Assembly: GCF_963855985.1 (NCBI RefSeq)
Contig: NC_087110.1
Span: 6,749,001 to 6,813,000, forward strand
DNA length: 64,000 nucleotides
From: Ostrinia nubilalis
Taxonomy: Eukaryota > Arthropoda > Insecta > Lepidoptera > Crambidae
Direction: 5' to 3'
The position numbers and the translations under genes were made by a program. Under the pieces are notes generated by a model. The model did not search any database. It had not been told where the DNA came from and saw only the letters and a program-made list of their open reading frames with translations. Positions 52,128-63,870 of this stretch are shown here, piece by piece (the first letter of the stretch is position 1; each line of letters begins with the position of its first letter).

Positions 52128-53272
52128 CTACGCCCCTTGAATAAAATTAAATATTCACGTAGCTTCTTCTCAGCACTAACCCTGGGACGTTTAATAGCAC
52201 TTTTAAAAGCCTGATTTCATCTTGTAATATAATATGACGATAGGGAGACACAATAAAACAGTCAGTTGTGCGCATTGTAGGTTTATTCCCATAGAATGAG
52301 ATTATCCTAAGCTTCTAGTAGTAGTTTATGTCTAATATGGGGAAATATTGCGTATACACACTACAGTCTGTTAAGCTTGTTCCCATTTGATTTAATATTA
52401 ACGTTCACACGAACATCCTGATTTCAGTGTCCCGCAAAAAATCGGTCCGTTCGAATTTGTGTTTCGAACATGTGCGTTCACACGACAGTCTATGGTATGG
52501 GATCCTGCATTAGTTACTGGATCCCGCAAAACAGGATTGCCGTGGGTACCAAGCCCTTCGCCCTTTTTCATTGATTAGTTAATAATAATATTAACTATTA
52601 GCAACATTACCTCAAGTATCCATTAGTAGTGCTCAGTAGTAGCAATAACAGTAAGCCCTACAGGCCGTTACTAATTATTAGTTCGTTTATGGCCAACAGA
52701 TAACAATTTGGTAGGCCACATTACTAGATAGATTAGGGTTGATTCACATCCGCATTCACAAACGATGCTTGCTTAAGTGAAGCAGCAAATCGAACGCACA
52801 GCGTTGAATAGAGCTCTGTGATTCGTTCGTGTGCGTCCACGCGTACTGTGAGACCTCATAGTAATGTTTAGCTGTATGAAGCTTTTATTAATTTTATACA
52901 TATACTAGCTTTTGTTTGTGTGTTTCTTTTTTTTTTTAAGAATATTAGCTATCGGTAAATACAAATTTCTTTCTAATGATAAGACCGCCTAAGTTGAACC
53001 ATTTCAATTTTATAATTCTTTAATTTGTCAGTTCTTAAAGTGTGCTATAATTGCTATATTATTTATCTTTCTCTCTATTGTAATAAACAGGAATCTTCTA
53101 GTTAAGTTCACTTTATTAAAATCCCATTTGCCGTCGTGTAAGAGTGTCAAATAGCAAGCTATTATTATGATTATTCCTTTAAGTAGGTTTAAATTATTGA
53201 ACTAGCATCTGAGTCGAACAGTTATTCAGAAAAAGCACTGACAGGTCAAAAATAGTAATAACAGTGTGGGCC
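52128..53272. other. No named feature
   Basis: Stretches such as GTTCACACGAACATCCTG (52391) and GTTCACACGACAGTC (52474) look like fragments of MITE-type repeats but could not be bounded. No gene recognised. Confidence 0.3.
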
Positions 53273-53352
53273 CCACTAGGTAGACCGACGATCTGGTGAA
53301 GGTCGCGGGAGGTACCTGGATGCGGGCAGCGCAGGACCGATCGTTTTGGAAA
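53273..53352 (+). repeat. RTE-type LINE 3' fragment, (AACG)n-tail family, next to a (GAAA)n run
   Basis: CCACTAGGTAGACCGACGAT, CTGGTGAAGGTCGCGGGAG and GGATGCGGGCAGCGCAGGAC give the WTDDLVKVAG to QDRS stretch on the plus strand. It stops before the C-terminus and is followed by a (GAAA)n microsatellite (53353-53382). Confidence 0.7.
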
Positions 53353-53838
53353 TAATAGAAAGAAAGAAAGAAGAAAGAAAGCAAAAGAAAAAGGCGTGTG
53401 CTTTATTGAAAAGGAATGGTTCTTTCTATTTTCGTTACCTTTTTATTTTCACTATCCATTCGCTTGCTTTCTATGCAATTCGCTGTTATTGTTTTGGCTT
53501 CAAAGGAAAGAGCACTGGAATGTTTTTCTAGATTGGAAAGCCAATGAGGGCAGTTGTGGTCAGCACGTTATAAATGAAGCTTCAATTAATAAAGCTCTAC
53601 AGACTTTGAAAAGCTTTTCATCTTTGGATAAATAAAATTTGAGACTTTCGCGTTCTTTGTTGTTGAAATGAGAACGACAGATTTTAAAGTGACTCAAGGT
53701 GATTGAGTTTCTTCCACTTCCCACTTCTTTCTGCCACTTCTTCGCAGCACCAGTCGATGTTTTTTTTTGAAGTGGTGGTAGGGCAAGCTATAATTTATTT
53801 GGGACGTAATTAAGTAAATGTTAAGACTCCAAGAGCAA

Positions 53839-54004
53839 TCCACTGCTGGACAAAGGCTTCCCCCAAAGATTTCCACAAAGACCGGTCCTACGCCGCGGCG
53901 CCCGCATCCTGGCACCTCCCGCGACCTTTACCAGATCATCGGTCCACCTAGTGGGAGGCCTGCCCACACTACGTCTTCCGGCTCGTGGTCGCCACTCGAG
54001 AACT
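53839..54004 (-). repeat. RTE-type LINE 3' fragment, (AACG)n-tail family
   Basis: TCCACTGCTGGACAAAGGC, AGATTTCCACAAAGACCGG, GACCTTTACCAGATCATCGG and CACTACGTCTTCCGGCTCG: a minus-strand coding end of about 165 bp lacking the tail. Confidence 0.75.
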
Positions 54005-54586
54005 TTAATTTAATTAATCCAGATTAATAAAGACTTTTTTGATTTTGATTTGATTTGACAGTTGCCACTGGGAAAAGCTTGAGCTTCTCTGGTTGAGTTA
54101 CACTGATGATAAAGCTGTAGATCCTGGCTATAAGAGGCAAAATGTTAAAATAAAAATTGTGTTTCTTTCTGAAATACTTGCTGAAATATTCACAATTTTC
54201 CTTTTAGTTTTTATGTTACTTTTTTCTCTTTCGCTGTAATTTTAAATTCCTCGCCAGTGCTACAAAATATTCTGTGTTCGCACCATTTCCAACCCTAGGG
54301 TATTACCATAAAAGCATTTATTAATTACCAGAGCAATTATGAAGTCCCTGTGATCTAAAATTCTATTTACGTTCTAGATATTGCAGTAATTTTCAGATGT
54401 ACTAGAACACTTTAAATGTTAGGAGGAACTCAGTAAATGTTTCAATGTAGAAATATGGGGTTTATTTAATAAGAGTTTGAAAATGAAGAAGAGTTTTCGA
54501 TTTGAAAATATCTATGTGTTTTCAGCTATTGAAAAAACTTGGCATGGTTACAATGGTTAGGATAATGAAAGCCTGTAGTCCACTTT

Positions 54587-54765
54587 AGAGTAGGCGCACA
54601 CCGTTGATTTTTAGTTGGCCGATAGTTGTGCCCGATTTTAATTTGTATGAAGAATCGGCCAAATCGAATCGGCGTAATGTGCACACTCCCATTCATGCCC
54701 ATACTGATCAACTGCCCGACTAAACTATCGGCCGACGAAAAATCAACGGTGTGCGCCTACTCTTA
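54587..54765. mobile_element. MITE (about 180 bp) with TTA flanks
   Basis: Ends GAGTAGGCGCACACCGTTG and CAACGGTGTGCGCCTACTC, symmetry extending through ATTTTT and GGCCGATAGTT. TTA on both sides (54585-54587, 54763-54765) would fit a PIF/Harbinger-type 3-bp duplication. Confidence 0.7.
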
Positions 54766-54847
54766 AGGACGTAGATTGAACTAACGATCCCATTGATAAC
54801 AAGGAAACAGACCTAGTAATCCTAGTAATTGACAATAACCCCTTCTT

Positions 54848-55007
54848 ACCTTTCCACAACGACCGGTCCTGTGCTGCCCGCATCCAGGTTCTTCCAGCGA
54901 GCTTCACCAGATCGTCGGTCCATCTAGTGGGCCTGCCCACGATACGTTTTCTGGCCCGTGGTTGCCGCTCGAGAACTTTTCTGCTCCAACAGCAGTTTTG
55001 TCGCAGT
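54848..55007 (-). repeat. RTE-type LINE 3' fragment, (AACG)n-tail family
   Basis: TTTCCACAACGACCGGTCC, GAGCTTCACCAGATCGTCGG, GTGGGCCTGCCCACGATACG and GGTTGCCGCTCGAGAAC on the minus strand. Its left part lacks the tail and its right side is bounded by the next insertion. Confidence 0.75.
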
Positions 55008-55018
55008 AACCTTGCTAT

Positions 55019-55126
55019 TGCAGCGCTGGACACAGGCCGCTACCAATCGATCAACGTAGAAAGCATTAGGGGAGGCCTATGTTCAGCAGTTGACGTCCTA
55101 TGGCTGAAATGATGATGATGATGATG
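55019..55126 (+). repeat. RTE-type LINE 3' fragment, (ATG)n-tail family
   Basis: CAGCGCTGGACACAGGCCGC, TAGGGGAGGCCTATGTTCAG and a (GATGAT)n tail on the plus strand. It is flanked by a perfect 11-bp duplication, AACCTTGCTAT at 55008-55018 and 55127-55137, so it inserted next to or into the opposite-strand RTE scrap. Confidence 0.9.
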
Positions 55127-55137
55127 AACCTTGCTAT

Positions 55138-57057
55138 ATTAGGTTTACGAAAGTTCTGGATACCATTCTCTTGTGAGACTCAAGTTTTAATATATTATTA
55201 CAGATGATTAAACTCGGCACGTGTACGGGTTAGCTACCAATTATTCGAACAATATATCATTACATTCCATATTCATTGGTATAATGTATGTATCTTGAAT
55301 AAATACACCTTTTAGACCCTTCTACAGCTAATTGAAGGAGAGCCCTGGGGCGAACATCAACATAGCCCGTCTTGTAACGCAATTGGAAAGAAGAAAGTAG
55401 ACTCGCTAAGAATACAGTATTATAGGTTTTATTACTGGTTAAGTAAATTACCAAAAATCAATGAGTGACGTCCACATCTGAAAACAGGCCTCCCCTAAAT
55501 AATTAATTATGTTAAGAGATGTCTCAAAGAACTGATTATATGGCCTGAGTTTTGAAACATTCTGAATTACCGATTTAATTTTTATTCATTTCGTTTATTC
55601 AACAGTCCAAAACAAATTAAAGAAACAAATATCAGATTTTTGTTACCTCATGGGAATCGAAATATTGAAAATGTCAATCCAAATATTGTCAGATGAAAAA
55701 CAATTAAGTTTTCTTTACCATTTTATAACGGTACACTTACACGGAGACTTCTGTATCAACCGCTACTGTGCATGTTTGCCTCCCATTAGACAATGAGAGA
55801 TTGTCGAATTTAAAATGGTTTTTTGCCTTTGTTGCTTGTTTCGTGTAAAATGTACAAAATACAAAAATATACCCAGACATTAAACTTTCTAAAAAATGCT
55901 AAAAAAAAGAACTGTAGGAAATACACAACCATAATATTCAAATTGTAACAAAGACGTGTTGCGATCTTTTTGGCTACTTTCGGTGTCAAAAACTATTTAG
56001 ACTGTACAGTAATCTGTACATAGTTTGCTTTTAGTTCGATGAATAAATTGTCTAATAACATACAGCACCAAATGCCATGCTCCCGCTTGCCACTCCACCT
56101 ACATCGTCCCATAATACTCAGACATAAACTATTAGAACAACATAAAAGTCCAGTAACCTATAAACTCTTACCACAAGATAACAAACTAAAGCGAAGCCAA
56201 TCTATTTCACCATAAATCAACAACAAACTTTACTAGTACGAAAGGTCACATTCGCGTGCCCATTATTCCATAGAGTCGAGTAGAACGCCGTCCAACAATA
56301 AATAATACACGTTTTATGGCCGATTTTTATTGTTATTGGATTGACTACAGGAACTTGGAGTGCTTTTGAGGCCGACAGGTTATTTTTCTTGGTGATAAAA
56401 AAGCGATAATAGAAAAAAGAAGGTTTTCTAACCTCTTACAGTGTGACGGGGATTTGATAAAACGCGCACCATAGATCAAAGTGAATGGTATTGTATGTAG
56501 TGTGGGATTTGTTTCAAGTAAAATTAAATATTTGTCATTGTTTGGTTTGGATGGAACTTGGCTACAAAAGGATGGAATTTTTTATAGACACTCTTTAAAT
56601 ATTAATCAAATCCATGTTATTTGGATTTAAAAGCGTTGTTTACGATCTAAATAATATTTATATGAAAATTTAGACCAGTAAGTATTTAAATGAATGACTG
56701 TGTTAAATAAACACAAAATCATACTTTTTAGTCTAATATTGATAACAATATTCTGTGTCTGATTCTATTTTGTTCTGATATTTCAAAGTTTGGAACACGG
56801 TCGCTTTTAAAATTAAAACTTGTACAATGAAATTGAAAACAATGAGCATTGTGTACGAACATAAAAATAAAATAAACAAATACAAAAACAAATTGAAACA
56901 CAATAGTGAATGATTTGGTATAAAGTAAAAAGGTTTGTGTTAGGACGGACATTTGGCTAATAGAATTGGGTGGTTATTGCACAGTTTACGATCGGAATCG
57001 TAATCGTAAATTAGGTGGACGTTATTAATGATGGCGCACTCAGACTGTGACCAGTTT
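55138..57057. other. Mostly unassigned
   Basis: A degenerate RTE scrap is at about 55466-55500 (minus, GACGTCCACATCTG and AGGCCTCCCC) and half of the 39222 MITE at about 55968-55990. No gene or further repeat recognised. Confidence 0.4.
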
Positions 57058-57919
57058 AAGACTCGTTTCCACCAAAGCGGAGATAAGACGAGAGGAAATG
57101 GTCGGAGAAGCGGATAAAAAAAAAGATGAGACTAGCGGGGATGAAACGAGATATGCGGAGAAACTGGTAGATTATTTACACCAAAACGGAGCGGAGATGA
57201 GACGAGAGAAGAGGAGAGGACTGCGTAGCTGTCATCTGTCAGTTTATTGCTGTCTATGAATCAAATGACGCCTTCGGGTGTGCAAGGTGCAAGAAGAAGG
57301 CAGCGGGGACGAGGCGCGTGATACCGCCCGCCCCGCTTGCGTCCGCTTGACTCGTCTCCGCTCTGCTCCGTGGTGTCGCCGCCGCTGTCAAATTCTATAG
57401 AAAAATGAGTCCGACACTTTCCTCTCCTCTCGATCCATTTCTACTGAAGCTGATTGAAGAGGAGATGTGCAAGTAATTAAACTGATTGGTGATTCAAAAC
57501 CACCTTGGTGGAAATACACTGGTGGAATAATCGGTACAGCACCGACAGTGCGGAGCGGAGCTGAGTGTGTTTTCTTTTCATAGACTTTTCACAGACAGAC
57601 TTATGCCTTGATCACACGTACCGAGCAAACGGGCGAGACAGTGCACTCGGCCAAGTACTCGATGTGTATGAACATTACGCCGAGTGCTCGGCCGAGCGCT
57701 CGAGTATGTGACTCGCTCACCCAACTGTCTCGACCGAGTAAACATTTTACTGTCTCGTTAGTCTGTCTGTCTGTCTCTTTAGTCCGTTTACTCGGTACAT
57801 GTGATCAAGGCTTGAGAGCTACGCATAGCTCACACAACTTCTCTCGTCTCCGTTCTTCTCCGCCTTCCTCCACTCTTCTTCGCCATTTTCCGCTCCGATT
57901 TGGTGGAAACCGGGCCTTA
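57058..57919. mobile_element. Composite of MITE copies with a nested MITE
   Basis: The outer ends match as inverted repeats: CGTTTCCACCAAAGCGGAG at left, CTCCGATTTGGTGGAAACCG-like at right. Further CACCAAAACGGAGCGGAG (57180) and CTCCGCTCTGCTCCG (57357) blocks show at least one extra copy inside. A second family is nested at 57604-57812. Purine-rich arms create spurious Arg/Glu-rich frames. Confidence 0.6.
57604..57812. mobile_element. Nested MITE (about 209 bp)
   Basis: Ends GCCTTGATCACACGTACCGA and CGGTACATGTGATCAAGGC are inverted repeats, extending to AAACGG and CCGTTT. The core has a CTCGGCCGAG palindrome and a (TCTG)n stretch. Confidence 0.7.
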
Positions 57920-59438
57920 CAATGGTGCATTACATACGAACAAATATCGGCGATATTTATAAGCTTTACGACCGAACGGTGGATCAATAAGCTTTGGGAC
58001 TCGTAAAAATTGCCTACTTTATAACTCTGGACGCAAATATTTGTCATCTTTCCCAAGTGGAAAACAAGATTGACAATGCTCAAAAACAAACGGTTTACGA
58101 TCGGAACGCCAATCTAAATTATCTTACTCGTAACACAAAAATAGAAAATCATAAGATTATAAATTGAGATAAGAATTTATTCATAACATTATTCAGTAAT
58201 AGTGCATAATTATTTCGTCAAGTATTACTATGACTGCGTCACTTTGCAGTCGGGTAAAAAGGAACTAGTCTCATAGCTTCCTAATAAAGTCCCAAATAGT
58301 TTTAGGACACAAAACACTATCTTACAAATAAAAGTTTAACTTTCCAGAATGTACATAACTACTATTACAGACTTTTCCTTTATAAAATTTATTTTAATTA
58401 GACGTAAATGTTTCCTATAATTTTAATTATAACCCAAAAAAATTCAATGTTTTTTCTAAAAAAAAAAGAAGAAAGAAAATGGTTGTGGTTTCTTTAATAA
58501 TACAAGTATTTGTCCTTTGGTTAACCAAAAATAGCTTTAACCGGCTTTGGCGGTGCGATCCTGAAAACATCTCGTCTCAAAATATCTAAGAAATCATTGT
58601 CAAAGGAAGAAAAATATGACAGCTCCAAAGCGGAAGTCGGTGACGACGGATAGGATTTAGTAGGGCACAAGGAAACATCGTATGAATGGCGCAGCCTTAT
58701 AGGTATTAGGCAAATTTTGACAAGGATGGATGGCGAAAACATGATTCCACTTTTTTATCCTCTTAATTCAAACGTCACCAGCGAAGTTGTTATTTTAGCG
58801 GCTCTTTTTATTATGCTATTACGAAATTGCCCCGTCATTAGTTTTTTCTTGGTCATTATTTTTGTGACCTAAGTGCAGATACTGTAATTAAGGGTTTTCA
58901 TTTCTTCTCGTGTTTTCTATTTCATATTTTCATATTGTACACACGGCTACACTGTTAACTATCCACTTCCGTTTTTGCTCTCGCTCTAATCAAATGGCGA
59001 TTCTTTGCGATAGAACGATATGACATGACTGGCATTGGGCAGTTAACACTGTTGCCGATAGTACATGTCTTTGCGTTGTTCAGTTTGATTTGCATTACTA
59101 TTAAAATGCTTTTTCGGGCATAAAATAATAAGAACAAAAACTTAACAGGATTTCTGTGTTTTTGATCTTTTTAAAAAAGTTACAGAAAATCCGTGAGCTT
59201 TCCATTTCAGAATACAAGTCAAATTAATGATATCAATCAGTACTTAGTTAACCGTAAAATAGTGTCACTGAATATTTAATAAAGAATCCGTGCGAATGAT
59301 AAAGAGGTCAATATTAAAAGCAAATAAGCGTTCCAGGAGCCCATTAAGAGCCATCCATGGAATTCCACCGGTAAATTGCTTGGCTTTCAATTTGGCTGCG
59401 ACTCCTCGGTGGGAGACAAATCACCTCATTAACCGCCC
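57920..59438. other. No recognisable feature
   Basis: A minus-strand frame at 58521-58742 (73 codons) lacks recognisable motifs and is not called. 59290-59440 is less AT-rich and may be single-copy DNA. Confidence 0.3.
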
Positions 59439-59800
59439 GATCCTGAACCTTATTGCGAATCTTTTTTGACAGATCGCTTCAAGTTGAAAAAAAAATGTTT
59501 TTTCTTCTGTCTTAAAATGTATCTGCCTGTGATTGTAAGAACCGTTAGATTACAATCCAACTCGCGAAATTGTAAATTTTTCAGCCAGTTTCAAGTCACA
59601 TACGATCCAAAACCTTATTGCGAACCGACAGATCGTTGCAAGTTAAAGATTTTTTCCTTTTGACTTTATGTACCATTTTCAGCCAGTGTCAAGTCATGCT
59701 CGACCCAGAACCTTATTGCGAACATTTTTTGACAGATCGTTGCAAGTTGAAGAATGTTTTTTCTTATGGCTTCAAAGCAGCAGTTTTAGCCAGTGTTAAG
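59439..59800. repeat. Imperfect tandem repeat, three units
   Basis: AACCTTATTGCGAA occurs at 59446, 59611 and 59709, each followed by GACAGATCGYTKCAAGTT and a T-rich stretch, with TTTTCAGCCAGTKTCAAGTC between units. Spacing is 165 and 98 bp. Not a known satellite to me. Confidence 0.7.
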
Positions 59801-62029
59801 TATGAGTGAATGGTAAATAAATAGTCCATCAGTATCACACATTGTTTATTCGGCTAAACATACATTTTAGAAAATAAAACAAAACTGCCAGTGCTTGCTG
59901 CCACGATGATTAACTTTCCCGCCGCGTCCACCAAAAAACCAAATCAAATTTAATTTTGACCAGTATTTTGGCACTTATGAATATAAAAACTTTGAGTTAA
60001 ATTAAAATACTTGTACCATCATAATCGTTTAATTTATCAGAAGCAGTCCACTGCTTTCCCAAGAAACACTATAAAAGCACGAACCTCCTTTTTTCCAACT
60101 ACTGGGTTAAAATAACAATCGAAGTTACTTGTTTTCCATTTTATCACGATTCGAAATGATTTTTATTTCCTTGTACGAGTAGACTACAAAGATAGTGCCG
60201 GCTTGATTGAAATTCTTCGGTTCCTGCTTTGAAGAGTATTGGACGATAAATCTTTATCTATACAATTACTTTTTGTAGGTCTGTGTATTTATTGATTACT
60301 ACATTCTTGAAGTTTGGTTTGGCTTTTTTGGTTTTTAGCAAACAGTATTTTAAATCAATGCTCTAGGTAGGTTTGGTTTTTTGAATGAAAAAGGAAACAT
60401 TTACACTCACTTTTGCGTAATAATCACATATAATATTCTGAAATGCAATTTAGATCTAAATAGGTAACGTGTTTTTGTATTTTATTGAGAATTTTAATTT
60501 GTCGTGTGTAAATTGAGGTGTCAGAAATTAAGTACCTAGGTTTCCTCCTATGTAGTAGGCGTTAGTTATATACCTACTTTCAAATCGACATCAAAACAAA
60601 GATGTATTCCTTCAGACTGGTTAATGTTACTTACAAAATAAATTATCTTGCCTAAACAATGTCTCTTGATATTTGCCTTAACAGCGCTTTGAATCACCAT
60701 TTATGATAAGGTGTACTAACATTTTTGGAAACATTTTGTTAACGTCTCAAAATTGTAATGCATTTCTCCCCTCTGTTTTTGGCAGCCATTTCAGGGATTC
60801 CACTCAGCTCGAGTAGATAATTCACCAAATATGGCCGATGATTCTCCTTGACCCGGGTAAGTCGAAAGACTTCCCGAAAGAGGTCCACTTAAAAACAATG
60901 GAAACGCTGTGTCGCAAATGTTGTGCCCGGGACGGGGAAGTGAGAAACGGGGGACGGTTCCGTTTGTATTTTTGAAAGGAAAAATGTGTTGGGAAACCCC
61001 TAGAAAATATTCAGTGGTGAAATCGTCCCAACAACTGAGTCAAACTGGGCCCAGTTTTCCACAATCAAATTATAAAAGACCAAACTGGTCCCTGGTCCAA
61101 GTTTAAGACAAATACGAGACGCCCCCTAATTCGGAATTGGGTGTGTAGTAATAAGGTTGCAAAATTTGATTCAAACTTAATATGTACATTATTGTAGGTA
61201 CATGTTTTATTGATAACAGCGATAATTAATTTTAAATACGCTGTAAGTTGATTAAAGGTTAAAAAAAGAAACTTGAAGAACAAAACGTCAAATTGACGAC
61301 GATTAGGTGATACCTAATAAGCTAATTAATGCTAATGCTAATTCATAATCTAATAAGTCTTTTGTTTATCTATATTAAACATTTCCTTACAGTTAGTCAA
61401 AATAAAAGATTGTAGAGGATACAAACAGTACAAGCAGAACAAATTGATTGGACGGTTAGACCGAACAAAAAAGTTTACTTGATTTGAACATGATTCCACA
61501 ATTCTTTCAAACGAGTGTCAATTTTTCCAATTCCAAGACCTTTTTTTCCACTCAGCTACTTGTACTTCCATAGGTACTATATTTATCTTTTTTAAACATT
61601 CCCAAAACTTGCAAAACTAACTCGCCTTACTGACACATTCACCACCCAACCCCCCGCTGCATAATGCTCGCATAACTCATAAAAACCAAACCCTTTGAGT
61701 GCGGGACCCTGGAAATTATGAACCCTGAACCCCACTCCAGAAAACGGTGGCTTTATACGGTTAAGAGTAAAATGTGGACGTGCGTCGGACGTTTTAAAGG
61801 CGTCTTGTAGTGAATTGCTGGAATCTCGGCCGTTCTTTCCGAAACTGTTTTTCGATATCCTTAAGATCCTGTTTGTGATGGAGGATGTATTTATGTGTGT
61901 TTTAATACATTTGGCATTATGGCTCTTGGGTCCATTTGAGTACGTGTGGTCAATGTCAAAAAAATGTTATCTGTTCAAATTCTTTAAAAAATGTTACAAA
62001 ATATTTTATTAGATTATTAACGGTGGCTT
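59801..62029. other. No recognisable feature; partly GC-richer
   Basis: 60780-61130 and 61640-61860 are less AT-rich and free of recognisable repeats. They could hold conserved non-coding or regulatory DNA of the host intron. No ORF with recognisable homology. Confidence 0.3.
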
Positions 62030-62068
62030 TATTCCCAAACATACATCGACGTAATTTTTACATTATTA

Positions 62069-62207
62069 GTTGTTGCAATTCACGATGGCGAGTGAGCTTT
62101 ACATGACGTGTGGTAGTTCGCTACTGTTCGTTTTTCAGAACTTTCTTTATGGTATGTACACGTACACACACAAGTAAACCTCACTCGCCTTTGTGAGTTG
62201 CAACAAC
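62069..62207. mobile_element. MITE-like inverted-repeat element (139 bp)
   Basis: GTTGTTGCAATTCACGATGG and GCGAGTGAGCTTTAC are mirrored by GTAAACCTCACTCGC and CTTTGTGAGTTGCAACAAC. No ORF. Confidence 0.7.
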
Positions 62208-62555
62208 ACAACAGCAGATAAAATTGGTCCTAAATATCGTTCTTACTCTGTTTACAGCCGTGTTGATCCGAGACACTTTGAATTATCCTACGTAATTGTT
62301 TCGAGGCGTTTATGACAATCGCAGATCTAGAAGTTTGTTGTGTTTGACAAAGTTTGAGATAGGTTAGGTTGTTTTGAGTTGTTATCAACTCAGCTTTGGA
62401 GCAAATTTATTTAGTATTTAGTACTTCAGGATACTGAAGTTAATGAATGATGCGATGTAAGTAAATTACGATAGCAGTTTAAAAAGTAAGTGCTTGTGTT
62501 ATGGTTATTAAAATATAAGTGAATTTCATGAGGTACTTCAATAGTAAAATCCCAT

Positions 62556-62646
62556 CATCATTATCATTTCAGCCGAAAAACGTCTACCTACCACTGAACA
62601 TAGGCCTCCCCAATGATTTCCACATCGCCTGGTTGATACATTTTAA
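62556..62646 (-). repeat. RTE-type LINE 3' fragment, (ATG)n-tail family
   Basis: CATCATTATCATTTCAGCC, CACTGAACATAGGCCTCCCC and ATTTCCACATCGCCTGGTTG on the minus strand. It is flanked by a perfect 11-bp duplication, TAAAATCCCAT at 62545-62555 and 62647-62657. Confidence 0.85.
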
Positions 62647-62657
62647 TAAAATCCCAT

Positions 62658-63627
62658 AGATTTTACCAAAAAAATAACAAAATAAATGCTAAAAGCGCAC
62701 TGTCATAAAACACATTCTGGTCCATTTAACAAAATAATCTTTGCCGAAACAAAGGTAGCACAATTAAGCCACGGATAAGCTATTTATTACTGTCACACAC
62801 AAAAAGGTGGAAACGAAATTATACTGAATTCCCAACTGGATGTGAGAAGCGGAAAAATTTTAGTCCTTTGAGATTTTATTCGGATATTTATATTTTTATT
62901 GCTCATTGCACACAATTATTGCACACAAGTGTGTGTTTGAAATTCAAATCCCAAATTCGAACGGATCGGAACACTGCAAACGGGATGTTATTATGAATGT
63001 TATAACTAATAAGTATTTAAAAATCACGTCGATGTATGTTTGGGATAAACTCTGAAATTACTTAACCGATTTTTATCCATAACTATCTGTTATTTGGTCC
63101 TACTTAAAAGATAGGATAGTTTTATCTGAATTATTGACCTCAATACGTATTTGTTATTGAAAATAAAAATTTAAAAAATAAATTAATAAGGTATTTCTTC
63201 CGTCATTTCCCGCAGTTGATTTACCGAATTTCGCCAAGCCAGCTCTATATTCTACCATTAGATTTTTACATTATCTCTGCCGAACATAGGACATACAATA
63301 TTTTCAGAACGAGCGGTACGAATTTCGCCGGACAGCTGCATATCAATAAAATTGAATAAAATAAATTATGCAAACAATCAATTAATTTAAAAGGAACAAA
63401 ATTGTAAATATTGCTAAACACCAAATTGTTCATTAACCTTATCAACGTCCTAAATTACACATAGCCCGTCGCAAAATCTTATTAGCATGATATAATTATG
63501 ACAAACTACCTAACAAGGCTTGGGAATCGTGTAATATGAAAACAGACCATAAAGCAATTTTGTAAGCACTATAAATGTGCTTATTAAAGTCTTGTGAATG
63601 GGAATTGTGAGTGAAAGATAGGAACAT
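62658..63627. other. No recognisable feature apart from the inverted repeat ending at 63047
   Basis: AT-rich DNA. 63048-63150 (ACTTAACCGATTTTTATCC block) resembles a Helitron or related repeat body but lacks termini. Confidence 0.3.
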
Positions 63628-63638
63628 TATTTCTGTTT

Positions 63639-63712
63639 CGTTCGTTCGTTCGTTCGTTTCAGCCTAATGACGTCCACTGCTGGACAAAGGCCTCCTCCAA
63701 GGTTTTCCACAA
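63639..63712 (-). repeat. RTE-type LINE 3' fragment, (AACG)n-tail family
   Basis: A clear (CGTT)n run (tail on the minus strand is (AACG)n) is followed by CAGCCTAATGACGTCCACTG and CTGGACAAAGGCCTCCTCC. It is flanked by a perfect 11-bp duplication, TATTTCTGTTT at 63628-63638 and 63713-63723. Confidence 0.85.
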
Positions 63713-63870
63713 TATTTCTGTTTACTACATTTGAATTATAAATTCGTGGAGTACTTTTTTATTAATCTGTCTTTTTTCGCTGTTAGCAATTGGCATAAAA
63801 TTTTACAGTCAACAACATACATTTTAATTTTAATTTAATTTAAAAGCGTCCAACGATCAGTGGACTTAAC

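Larger units (their letters stand above)
62030..63047. other. 1-kb segment bounded by 30-bp inverted repeats
   Basis: ATTCCCAAACATACATCGAC (62031) through GTAATTTTTA is mirrored by TAAAAATCACGTCGATGTAT through GTTTGGGAT (63018-63047). It may be a non-autonomous transposon that later received the MITE at 62069 and the RTE copy at 62556, or a chance pairing of two repeat copies. Confidence 0.4.

Noticed and set aside
57047..58089. Arg/Glu-rich and Ser/Leu-rich frames
   Set aside because: They arise from purine-rich MITE arms and their complements.
58521..58742. 73-codon minus-strand frame with a protein-like composition
   Set aside because: No motif recognised and no supporting context; it could be an exon but nothing shows it.
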